Positions 54,767-64,000 of a stretch of DNA of 64,000 nt are shown here, in pieces. The translations under genes were made by a program, and so were the position numbers. Origin of the DNA: Diphasiastrum complanatum. Its lineage: Eukaryota; Streptophyta; Lycopodiopsida; Lycopodiales; Lycopodiaceae. How positions within the stretch are numbered: the stretch's first letter is position 1; every line of letters starts with the position of its first letter. The DNA lies in NCBI GenBank assembly GCA_029204225.1, contig CM055098.1:50984758-51048757 (forward strand), written 5' to 3'. The notes under the pieces are model-generated. The model was not told where the DNA came from. It worked only from the letters and a program-made list of their open reading frames with translations, and made no database searches.

Positions 54767-55345
54767 CTATCCAAATATTCCCACTTGTCTATGCAGCATC
54801 AAAGAGAGGTGGCATTGGATCACCACCGGGGTTGGTTGAGCCTTCTTTTCCTTGAATTGTTGACAAGCCTTGAGGGCTTGTTTGGCCTGGGCAAGCTCTT
54901 GAGTTGCGCTGGCTCGGTATTTGTAGAACTCCACCTGGTAGCTGTTCAAAGTTTGACTATAGACCTGCACCTGATGCCTGAAAAGATTCATGTCTGCTTG
55001 AGAGAGTGGCCTTGAGTCAGGTGCGGGTTGAGCTAACCAGACGAGTTTTTCGCTTTGCAGGGCTTGCACCTCCGCCCCCAGGCGCATATTTTTCTGCTTC
55101 ATATATCTGGAGTTGCGCCTGGAGGGAGGCAAGCCGTTGGGACGCTTCAGACTAAAGCTCTCGCACCTTGGTGGAGGCATCTGTCAACGCTTTGGAGAGG
55201 CTCTAGATATACTGGTTGAGGCTGTCCTCCTTTTGCTATAGCTTTGTGAGCTCCCGGTGCCCGTCTTGTTCGTGTTGTTGAGCAATCATCACCTCTTGCT
55301 ACAGCTTTGTGATTTCTGCTCGTAGCTGGGTGTTGCTGGTTGCCA
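54767..55345 (-). pseudogene. Coiled-coil protein fragment with four amber stops
   Basis: The minus strand reads LATSNTQLRAEITKL, IAQQHEQDGHRELTKL, SKALTDASTKVREL, SEASQRLASLQAQLQIYEAE and, after a frame change, LSQADMNLFRHQVQVYSQTL and ASATQELAQAKQALKACQQF. Long heptad-like coiled coil. Each TAG (four between 55345 and 55150) falls where Gln suits the heptad, consistent with CAG to TAG change. It joins directly onto the Gypsy RT fragment. It may be a retroelement gag-like or captured host coiled-coil protein; I do not recognise it. Confidence 0.45.
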
Positions 55346-55693
55346 GGGGGCGATCCCGTGTCTAGATACTATATGGCCGAGAATCAAGCCATATGTAACC
55401 CAAAATTGACATTTTTTTGGATTCAAGGAGATATCGAATTCGCTGCATTTTTGTAGCACCTTCTCCAAATTGGATAAGTGTTCAGAGTTGGTCCATGCAC
55501 GCATAGATCGTCCAAGAACATTTCCAAAAATTTCTACAAATACTCTTTGAATGCCTCCTGCATGAGTCGTTGGAAAGTGTTTGGGACATTGCAAAGTCCG
55601 AATGGCATCACCTTATAGGCATAAGTTCCCCATTCCATGGCGAATGTTGTCTTATGTTGGTCTTGGGGTGCTATCTTCACTTGGTTGTAACTG
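55346..55693 (-). pseudogene. Ty3/Gypsy reverse transcriptase fragment
   Basis: Minus-strand pieces in shifting frames: SYNQVKIAPQDQHKTTFAME, WGTYAYKVMPFGLCNVPNTF, FLDDLCVHG (the FxDD catalytic box), NLEKVLQKCSEFDISLNPKK and LILGHIVSRHGIAPW. It covers the palm, the FLDD box and the start of the thumb. It is cut at the upstream end by the start of a Gypsy LTR near 55695. Confidence 0.85.
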
Positions 55694-55694
55694 C

Positions 55695-56776
55695 TGATGT
55701 TACATACCTATGTAACTAGCAGTACTTCAGACCCCTAATAGTGCATTTAGTGTTGGGGGCTAAATGGCAAGGTACCCTTAGGATTAAGGGTATGTGCCCT
55801 TGGATAAGGGTAGGCAAGTGACTATACCTTAGTTGGAGGTATGGAGTCACGTGACCCTTGGATAAGGGGTATTCTTAGTACTAAAAGTAGTTGTCTTAGA
55901 TTAAGGTACTAGTGTCCTTGGTTAAGGGCAGGTAGGTGTCTATGCCTTGGATGGAGGTATGGAACCTAGAGAGGTGTTAGAAAGTCATTGGATGACTATT
56001 GTTCTAAACCTTGGGCCTCAACCTCAAACCATATTACTTTATTGGTCTAGGACCAAAGTATACTTGCACAACTTGGGCAATGGGACCTAGTAGGAGGGCA
56101 CCCTTCTAAAGTATCCATTGAGTTCCCAACTCCCACAAGAAAGGCATTCAAAGAGTCATACGTTATGGAAGGAGTCTCTTGACATTCCATAAGCCTATGG
56201 AGGCTCTTGGAGATTCTTTAACTCCCCTAGGCTTCTCTCTCTCTTATTGGATGAGCATGGAACTCCATAGTGCATTGGAGGGGTCCACGGGCCATCTATA
56301 TGAGAGTTGTAGGGCACCTATTGGGAGGGGAGAGATCTCTCTTGCTTGCTTTGCTTATGCTCTAGTGTTGCTACTAGTGTGTAGAGTGCTTTCTTGTGGT
56401 AGTATGCTTGAGGTTTGGATCTTGCTTATGGTATGAGACATAAGTAGGGTTTGAATCTTGAGAATGCTATGGAGTGTTGTGGTATGCTTGTGATTTGTTT
56501 ATGGTTAGCAAGGGGGTGCTAGATAGGTCTTGCTTGGAGCTTGGATCTAGCTCTGGTTGGGTGGTGAATACTTGAGGCCAACTTGTTATCTATCTTTGTG
56601 TTTAAAGAGTAGGGACACAGGTGGAGGAGAGATATTTGGAGCTTTGCAGATCCTTACTTGCAGGTGGAGGCATCCTAGCTTGGAGTTGGGGAGCATCTTG
56701 AAGCTTGCAGGTTGCTTGGAGGACATTTGGAGGCTCTACCTTGGATTTGGAAGTCTTCCTCACTTCTACTTGTGAA
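55695..56776 (+). repeat. 5' LTR of the right-edge Gypsy element
   Basis: Begins TGATGTTACATACC (with the GTTACATACCTATGTAAC palindrome common at Gypsy LTR starts) and runs to the primer site at 56779. It contains an internal tandem duplication: CCCTTGGATAAGGGTAGG (55797) and CCTTGGTTAAGGGCAGG (about 55916), each followed by a GGAGGTATGGA word. The exact 3' end is uncertain by a few bases. The 3' LTR would lie beyond the window. Confidence 0.65.
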
Positions 56777-56778
56777 AG

Positions 56779-56790
56779 TGGTATCAAAGC
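56779..56790 (+). other. Primer-binding site of the right-edge Gypsy element
   Basis: TGGTATCAAAGC resembles the initiator-Met tRNA site (TGGTATCAGAGC with one change). It lies on the same strand as the gag-pol at 61930-64000. Confidence 0.7.
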
Positions 56791-56959
56791 TAGACAAAGG
56801 ATGGTAACCTTTTTAACCTTCTTCAAGTTCTATTAAGATCACCAACTAAACTTTTTTTGGGGAAGATTATAGGCTTTTCTAGTTGTAGGAAGCTTGTAGT
56901 TGAAATACCCAATGAATCTAGTTCTCTTTGGAGGAGAGTATATGTAGTGATGCTTATAG

Positions 56960-57649
56960 TGTGAAAGTACTGTACTTTAGGACCATGAATGGATCTACAA
57001 AAGATTTACAAGAGTGATTGGATGCTTGCTTAACAATCTATCAAAAAACTAGTCATCAAAAAAGTTGATCTAGATTAGCAATTTGACAAACAACAAGCAT
57101 TAACAATCAAAAGCATTGATCAACATTGAAATCTGAGCCCACACATGTGTACTACAGGCTATAGTACGGCATTCGACCTGAGAAACAAGTAGAAATTGAT
57201 TTGGATTCATTTGGATCACAAAAACTCAATGTAGCTTGAGATTGCCAATGAGCTCCAAAAATTTTCTATCTTCTCACTATGGGAGCTTGGAATACATAGT
57301 AAATTCGACTTCCTTCTTGATGTTAGGTGGATTTCCAGCATGTAATAAGGAAGTTAACTCACTCTCCTTGACCTAAAATGAAACCCTAGTCTATTTCCAG
57401 AGTCATGCTTGGTAGATAGCTAGTTGGTCAAATTTTCACCTTAAATCTAGGATTTAGGTCCTATAAACTAGGAATCACTACCAAAATGAAATGACCAACC
57501 CTATGGAATTGACCTAACCTACATTAGGAGTGGTTTGCCACGTGGCATCTTGGCCTCACATGTGTGAAATCCACTTATGTACAAAATTTACATTATACTA
57601 CATGGTTTTTGATCAAGCTAGATTTGCCAATTTTTGGCAATTCTTCACA
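56960..57649 (-). repeat. Copia-3 3' LTR
   Basis: Starts TGTGAAAGTACTG and ends AATTCTTCACA on the plus strand. Has CCACACATGTGT followed by GGCTATAGTACGG, the same module as in Copia-2. Confidence 0.92.
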
Positions 57650-57878
57650 CTCCTCAAATTTAGCTTGATCTATCTACAACTCTCTTGCTAGATGAATGAA
57701 TGCTTTTAGAAGTATCTAAAAAATTCAGCTACAAACGAAACTTTTGAGACTCTAATAGAGAATGATGTCCATGAAGGATCTTTCACACCTCTTAGAGGAT
57801 CCCTTACAAGATGTTCCATAAATGTGTCTATATACATGTAGCACACTTCAAAAACTATACATCATGCCAAGCCATGGA

Positions 57879-58757
57879 TTACAAGGCATTTTGTGCACTT
57901 GAATATACATCAATTAAAATTTTAAGTGCATAAATAATGTTGCCAAAGACAACTTGCCTTGTTTGATCCATATGATTGAGCCTTGATGGCTCCATCTTGA
58001 TACTCAAGGTTCTTCTTGGAGTCCTTGGGTCTTGAGCTTGCTCCTCCACTTGACTTGACTCCAAACCATCAATGAATTGAATAAGATGTTGATCCAAAGG
58101 TGCTTCTTCAAGTTTACCGATCTTCCACTTTTGAAAGATCACATTTCCACCATTGACAACTTCTTTGATGGAAAACAAGTAGATTTTACAATCTCTACTT
58201 GAAGAGCAAAACACTACCATTATTCCTATCATTGAAATATGATATCCTTTGGTCCTTACATTGGAATGATCATGCTCAAAGCATGTGGACCCAAATATCT
58301 CCAATACAAATGATGTTTCATCTTTTATGACACTATTCAAACTATTACAAAAATAGTTATCCAATGAAATTGCTTTATCGACAACAAATGGAGATTTGAA
58401 AGCATCTAATTTCATTGTCTTGTCATAAAGAGTACTAAACACCATAGATCTTAAAGATAAGCAACAAGTCACTCCATGTCTACTAATACTATCTAACAAG
58501 TACTCAAAGATAGTAAACTCTCCAATGCTCACCACCCTTGCAAGATGCACACTTGAATGGACAATTTGCATGGAATTTGATGACTCGGCCATTGCCATTG
58601 AGGACTCCCTTGGAACTCTCAAGCTTTGAGACTGATCCTCAAGATCTTCCTCCTTTTGATGCTCCTCATCAATGCAAGCAAGATCACACTTTGCCAAGAT
58701 CTCCTCCTTTGCCAAGCTCATTCTTTCAAAAGCAACACTAGCTTCCAACTTAAACAA
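57879..58757 (-). CDS. Copia-3 open frame: divergent integrase C-terminal region
   Basis: 292 codons without a stop. It starts MFKLEASVAFERMSLAKEE, which matches the pre-integrase LFKLDANIAVESVNLAKVE of Copia-2. It skips most of the catalytic core and then reads FEYLLDSISRHGVTCCLSLR, FCNSLNSVIKDETSFVLEIF, GSTCFEHDHSNVRTKGYHIS, VFCSSSRDCKIYLF and DPRTPRRTLSIKMEPSRLNH, a distorted version of the Copia integrase tail. Integrase Asp and Glu are absent. Either the frame stayed open by chance, or this truncated product is kept by the element. I cannot assign activity. Confidence 0.5.
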   Translation of the reverse strand: MFKLEASVAFERMSLAKEEILAKCDLACIDEEHQKEEDLEDQSQSLRVPRESSMAMAESSNSMQIVHSSVHLARVVSIGEFTIFEYLLDSISRHGVTCCLSLRSMVFSTLYDKTMKLDAFKSPFVVDKAISLDNYFCNSLNSVIKDETSFVLEIFGSTCFEHDHSNVRTKGYHISMIGIMVVFCSSSRDCKIYLFSIKEVVNGGNVIFQKWKIGKLEEAPLDQHLIQFIDGLESSQVEEQAQDPRTPRRTLSIKMEPSRLNHMDQTRQVVFGNIIYALKILIDVYSSAQNAL

Positions 58758-58879
58758 TCTTACATGTTTAAATCCCTTTGCAATGAAACATAATTAATCA
58801 AGATGGTAAACACCATGCTTAAAGTGGACATCCAAACCACTTTCTAAGAGTAGACCAACACTAAGCATATTCTTGGTTA

Positions 58880-59990
58880 TTATGGTACATAAAGGACATT
58901 TTCTAGATCCATGTATTTTGAGGATTCTAGACACAAAGAGATGGTGCCAACACCATCTATCCTACACTCTTCATCATTTGCAGTAATGACAAACTTTTTA
59001 GCCTCATTGAATGAGTGTACGGTTGAGAAAAAGTCCTTTTCACAAGACATGTGGAAGCTAGCCCCACTGTCGATCCACCAACTGTCTCTTGAATTGCTAT
59101 TGCTTGTTGGCGAGGATGTAGATGCCATCAAGAATACATATACTTTATCCTCCTCCTCCTCCTTTGCAAGGTTTCCTTGTTTGTCCTCCTCCACTTGTGC
59201 TCTTAGCCTCTTGTAGCATTCAGATGCATAATGCCCCTTCTTTCCACAAAAGAAGCATTTCTGCTTTGACTTGTCCTTTGAGCTTGATGCATCATCCTCT
59301 TCTTTGGCCTCCTTTGGATGCTTCTTCTTTCCATTGGTCTTCTTTTTGCCCTTGAATGAGAAATTGGCTTTCTCATCACCATCTTACAAAGACAAGGAAC
59401 TCATCCTAGATTTTGCATGGAGCATCCTACACTCTTCAACCACTAATACACTGTGAAGTTTTTCTATAGTTGGCAAAGTGTCTTGGATGGCAAAACTTTG
59501 GATCAAATTTGCAAAGTCATCTCCTAGACCATTAAGGACAATTTGTACAAGCTCTCCATCATGAATCTTCTCTCCAATGGAAGCCAACTCCCTATTTAGA
59601 GACTTGATTCTAAGTACATAATCATGTGCACTCTCCTCACTTCTCTTCATGCTTTGCAAAATCTGATTTCTAAGCATGAGTACTCTTGAAGTGTTACTAG
59701 ATTCATAGATTGATTTTAAAGACTCCCAAGCCTCTTTAGCACTAGTACATGTTGATACTTCTCTCAACAAATCATTGCTCACATTCATCTTCACACAATG
59801 AAGTGCAAGCCTAGATCTCTTCTTGTATCTAGCTAACTCCGTGCACCTAGAGGTTCATCTTCATCTTCAATCAAGAACTCATGAAGGTTTTGGAGCACCA
59901 AGAGTGACTCTGTTCCAACCTTCCAAATAGCATAATTTTTAAATCTCTCACTAGCTTCTAGAAGGTATGCTCCAGCAGATCCCATCTTAC
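58880..59990 (-). pseudogene. Copia-3 gag and protease start
   Basis: From MGSAGAYLLEASERF (ATG near 59985) the gag runs through MKMNVSNDLLREVSTCTSAK, ILQSMKRSEESAHDYVLRIK and LVVEECRMLHAKSRMSSLSL, a stop, the basic linker and a knuckle CFFCGKKGHYASECYKR. It then reaches DSWWIDSGASFHMSCEKDFF (protease) and GVGTISLCLESSKYMDLENV. One frameshift lies near 59830 and one TAA near 59384. It is closely related to Copia-2 gag. Confidence 0.88.
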
Positions 59991-60776
59991 TAGTGACTTC
60001 TACAAAACAAGAAATAGATATGATTGACTTACAAAGGTCTCACACTTGCAGTGTTTCACTCAAATTTGATTTCTAATCCAACAAATGGACTTATAATCAC
60101 AGTTCTACCACTCCCTCACTCACAAAGCTGAAATGAAGATAAGATGAAGTGAAAGTCACTTTCAAACAAATCTTGCCAAGAAATGGATTTGATTGTCTCT
60201 AGAAACTCACTAAGGTCTCTCTCTTGTAGTTTTTCACTCAAATTAGATTTCTAATCCAACAAATGGACTTATAATCTCAGTTCTAGCACTCCTTCACAAA
60301 GTTGGAATGAAGATAAGATGATGTGAAATCTACTTACAATCAAATCTTGCCAATTTTGGCTATTTTTGGACAAAAAAATGACTTAATCTCTTCCTTTCTT
60401 CTTGGTGTACTTTCAAGACATCTTTTTAACCTTAATAGGACTTGAACTCAGCCTAGATTAATTAGATTCCATGAAACAAATTCAAATCTAATCAATGGCA
60501 AATGATCTTGGTAGATTATCCTAGGATCTCCACCAAAAATCACACCAACAGCTCACAAATTGAATTTTTTTTGGATCAAATGAATACCATGCATTAAATG
60601 CAGGTTCAGAGATCTCCACACATGTGGATAGTACGTATTTGGACCCCTACCAAGTTTGGGATCAAATCTCCTCACCAAAATCAAGATTCTAGCTTGCCCT
60701 CTCAATACTAGTTTTTAGCACCAAAACTTGCGAAAAATGGATCTGCATTAGATCAATGGCTTATGCTCTTGTACTT

Positions 60777-60789
60777 GGATCTGATACCA
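60777..60789 (-). other. Copia-3 primer-binding site
   Basis: The minus strand reads TGGTATCAGATCC next to the 5' LTR, one change from the usual initiator-Met site. Confidence 0.85.
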
Positions 60790-61488
60790 TGTGAAATTAC
60801 TGTACTTTAGGACCATAAATGGATCTACAAAAGATCCACAAGAGTGATTGGATGCTTGCTTAACAATCTATCAAAAAACTAGTCATCAAAAAAGTTGATC
60901 TAGATTGGCAATTTGACAAACAACAAGCATTAACAATCAAAAGCATTGATCAACATTGAAATCTGAGCCCACACGTGTGTAATACAGGCTGTAGTAAGGC
61001 CTTCAACCTGAGAAACAAGTAGAAATTGATTTGGGTTCATTTGGATCACAAAAACTCAATGTACATAGTGAACTAGCTTGAGATTGCCAATGAGCTCCAA
61101 AAATTTTCTATCTTTTCACTATGGAAGCTTGGAATACATAGCGAATTCGACTTTCTTCTTGAAGTTACGTGGATTTCCAGCATGTAATAAGGAAGTTAAC
61201 TCACTCTCCTTGACCTTAAATGAAACCCTAGTCTATTTCCTAGAGTCATGCTTGGTAGATAGCTAGTTGGTCAAATTTTCACCTTAAATCTAGGACTTAG
61301 GTCCTATAAACTAGGAATCACTACCAAAATGACATGACCAACCCTATGGAATTGACCTAACCTACATTAGGAGTGGGTTGCCATGTGTCATCTTGGCCTC
61401 ACATGTGTGAAATCACTTATGTACAAAATTTACATTATACGACATGGTTTTTGATCAAGCTAAAATTGCCAATTTTTGGCAATTCTTC
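60790..61488 (-). repeat. Copia-3 5' LTR
   Basis: Matches 56960-57649 with scattered differences and an extra ACATAGTGAACTAG-like insertion near 61065. Ends GGCAATTCTTC, then TTTAG instead of the expected ACA. Confidence 0.9.
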
Positions 61489-61860
61489 TTTAGGGGCTAA
61501 TTTTTGATCATGTTAGAGAAGTTTTAAAGTGGGCTTTTGGTTTTTAAAAGTTCTGAAAAAAGATTTGTGGGATAGGTAGAGGAAGTCTTCCTCTACATAC
61601 ACAAACTTTTTTTGGCAAAAAGATTGATTCTAGCTATGTGTTTTGATCAAAACTAGTGTTTTTTTTTCCATAAATAAAGTGTTTGAAGATCTGATTTTCA
61701 TTTTGAAGTTCTATCTTTCAGACCTGTAAATTTGAAAATTAATCTAAAAAGTGAAGTTTTCATTCAAACTTCATTAGTTACACCTTTCTATCTCCTAATT
61801 TCATGAAGATGGCAATGTAGGAAAGCTTTATATACTTTCTGCCACACATGGGGTTTGATG
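61489..61860. other. Gypsy leader continued, no gene
   Basis: AT-rich leader between the Copia-3 insertion and the gag start. No motif seen. Confidence 0.5.
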
Positions 61861-64000
61861 GTGAACATTGGTAAGAATAAGGTCATGGTGTTCAAAGAAA
61901 CCAAGACTTAGAGTCTAGGTTAGCCAATCAGAAGAAGCATGTAGTTCCACCTCCTATAAAAGTGTTTAAGGGGGAGAAGAAAGATAGGAACTTACAAGTG
62001 GTAAGTTCTTGGCTAAATGTTTGGAACAAATACTTTGCCATGAACCAATTCCCTAAATCTGAGAAGTTATCCACTGTCACCATGTTCCTTGAAGGAAGAG
62101 CCTTAGTTTGGTGGGATGACTAGTTGCAAAGGGCAATCAACCTTGTACATGGGATAATTTTTGCAAGCTTTTTAGGGATTATTTTTTACCACTTTTAGAT
62201 GACTATGAACACTTCCAAAAGTTGAGTCATCTAACCATGAATAAAGCTTTGGAACAATTTATTCAAGATTTTCATGAGTACCTGAATCCACTTTATAGTG
62301 ATATTTCGTCTAAGGTACAAATGTTAATGTTCATTGATGGGTTACCAAAAGATTATCATGTGGATGTTCATAGGAACCATCCAAAAACCCTAGAAGATGC
62401 TATTAGGACTGCAAAATACTTTGATGACACACCTAAGCCACCTAGGGGTCAACAACCTAATGAGCAGAAAAAAGGTTTAAAATTTAAGAGGAAGAATAGG
62501 GAAGTTGTTAATGAAACACATCCCAATTCCAACAATCCTAAGAAAACCAAGAAAAATTTTAAAAACCATCATGGTGGCAATGATAAAGCTGAAGCTCATA
62601 AGAAGAACCTGTGCTTCAAGTGCAATGACGAGGGTGACCTTGCACGTGATTGCGTCAAAAAAAAAACTTCAACCTCAGGTAATCTATCTCAAAGTAATGA
62701 GAGGGATGTTTGTTTCCTTAGTTCTTTAGTTTTTGGTCCTAATGACCTTATTTGCATTAATGGTAAAGTTAATGATCAAGTTGTTAATGTTCTTTTTGAC
62801 ACAGGATCCACTCATAACCTTATTAATGTAACTTTGGTGCAGACGCTAAACCTTCCTACCAGGAAAAGTGAGAAAAAATACCGTGTGACAATGGCATCGG
62901 GAAGTAATGCTGATTGATGGATTTTATTGTTCCTAATGTAGAATTGCACATTCAGGATTATTCTGAAAAACTAGAATTCCATGCTGTTCAATTAGCTAAT
63001 GTAGATATTGTTCTTGGGCAACAATGGCATTTTGATAAGAACAAATCATTGAGAATTGATTTTGTTGAGAAATCTTTATCTTTTATACATGAGAATTTTC
63101 TAATTAAGATCAAGGCTAGTTTAAGTGTTGACACTAAAAATGTTAACCCTTATTCTAAACAGGAACTTAATTCTATTATGAAGAATTCTGATTTTAAAGT
63201 TTATTTATGTTTTCATAATGATATCATTTGTTGCAATGATGAAGAACTTAACATAAATGCTATGAATATACCCAATGAGAACACTACAAAATTTGAAGCC
63301 TATAATGAACTTAGGCAGAAATTCAATGATGGTTTTTTAGACCTTCCTGTAGGTTTACCACCAGAAAGGACAATTGATCATAAAATTGACCTAATACCTG
63401 GAGCAATTCCAATCGCACAACGTCCTTATAGGATGAGTGCATCGGAAGAGGCTAAGGTAAATAGGCAATTACATGATTACCTGAAAAAGGGGTGGGTACA
63501 ACCTAGTAAGTTTCCTTGGGCATCACCAGTGGTTCTGGTGGCCAAGAAGGATGGGACTATAAGGTTTGCGTCGACTATAAGAAATTGAACAAGGTAACCG
63601 TTAAGAATAGATATCCACTGTCGCGGATAGATGATCTAATAGACTATCTTGGTGGTGCTGGGTACTTTACCAAGATAGATCTAAGATCGGGCTACCATCA
63701 GATACACATTAAGACAGAAAATATACCAAAAACCGGGTTTCAAACTCGCTTTGGTCACTACAAATTTTTAATGTTGCCTTTTGGCTTGACCAATGCACCG
63801 GCAACTTTCCAACAAATGATGAACGATTTGTTTAGGCCATATTTGGAAGATTCGTAGTGGTATTCTTAGATGATATCCTAGTGTTCAGTAAGACTTTGGC
63901 AGAACATAAAGAGCATCTTAGGATTGTCTTGGACATTCTAAGAAGGGAAAAGCTCTTTGCCAAGGAGTCTAAGTGTGACTTTTTTGCTAAGGAATTGTCC
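61861..64000 (+). pseudogene. Ty3/Gypsy gag-pol, 5' half, running off the window
   Basis: Gag starts near 61860 in broken frames (FAMNQFPKSEKLSTVTMFLE, GRALVWWDD then TAG) and is open from 62222 (QFIQDFHEYLNPLYSDISSK). The knuckle CFKCNDEGDLARDC has Asp where His belongs. The protease reads VNVLFDTGSTHNLINVTLVQ with an intact DTG. After a TGA at 62917 the frame shifts to the protease tail (VDIVLGQQWHFDKNKSLRID), then the RT start PPERTIDHKIDLIPG and [21 protein letters not shown] frameshift near 63570 leads to [36 protein letters not shown] and [20 protein letters not shown]. Another at 63855 leads to [13 protein letters not shown]. At least three disruptions make it inactive. Confidence 0.93.

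Larger units (their letters stand above)
56960..61488 (-). mobile_element. Copia-3: internally deleted, non-autonomous Copia
   Basis: Minus-strand element with LTRs at 56960-57649 (690 bp) and 60790-61488 (about 699 bp; a small insertion, and the final ACA is missing or changed). The primer site TGGTATCAGATCC abuts the right LTR. Flanks TATAG and TTTAG resemble a 5-bp target duplication with one mismatch. It keeps gag and the protease start but has lost RT and RNase H, with a compressed, highly altered integrase region in between. It is inserted in the leader of the right-edge Gypsy, between its primer site and gag. Confidence 0.9.

Noticed and set aside
54602-55015. 137-codon plus-strand frame
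   Set aside because: Shadow of the minus-strand coiled coil (Leu-rich mirror of Gln/Lys-rich codons).
1-64000. tRNA, rRNA or snRNA genes
   Set aside because: No cloverleaf or conserved RNA-gene boxes were recognised on either strand. The only tRNA-related sequences are retroelement primer sites.

Overview
This window is repeat-rich nuclear DNA from a land plant with a large, transposon-filled genome. Plant origin rests on three things: an intronless EXORDIUM/phosphate-induced gene, Copia and chromodomain Gypsy retrotransposons primed from initiator-Met tRNA, and short GT-AG introns. The AT-rich intergenic DNA and old nested elements would suit a fern, lycophyte or other non-flowering lineage, but the sequence does not settle this. 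Only one gene looks intact and host-encoded: the EXORDIUM-like gene at 38674-39669.

Left part (1-12.9 kb): a Copia remnant on + (1-1053) and a Copia integrase remnant on - (about 1800-2660). Then comes a centromeric-histone-H3-like (CENH3) pseudogene (3819-4272), a possible solo LTR, and a degenerate intron-bearing Ulp1/C48-peptidase-like gene (4952-6140) whose last exon is duplicated. Small fold-back elements are scattered around these. Roughly 6.7-12.9 kb has no convincing gene.

Middle (12.9-34 kb): a complete young Copia element (Copia-1, 12911-18770; LTRs identical by eye, TSD CTTTT) and a complete but decayed one (Copia-2, 23247-29182; TSD CTCAG) inserted in an older AT-rich repeat. A Gypsy chromodomain fragment and an inverted relative of the 1-1053 Copia remnant follow.

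Right part (34-64 kb): a chromodomain Gypsy remnant (34890-36690), a stack of inverted repeats, and the EXORDIUM-like gene. Next is a two-copy, tail-to-tail two-gene transposon-like unit (copy A 42905-44753, copy B 45960-50262), with a Copia gag/protease fragment and a perfect palindrome between the copies. Further Copia/Gypsy debris follows. Last is a Gypsy element whose LTR starts near 55695 and whose gag-pol runs off the right edge, itself interrupted by a non-autonomous Copia (Copia-3, 56960-61488).

The most notable item is the two-gene unit. Its large gene has a DDE-transposase layout that matches RAG1/Transib closely: D...D, then CxxC about 20 residues on, then a HxxxxH pair, then a catalytic-type E exactly 20 residues after the second His. 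It lies tail-to-tail with a second, unrecognised gene. Both copies are damaged, but exons, introns and the convergent layout can still be traced.
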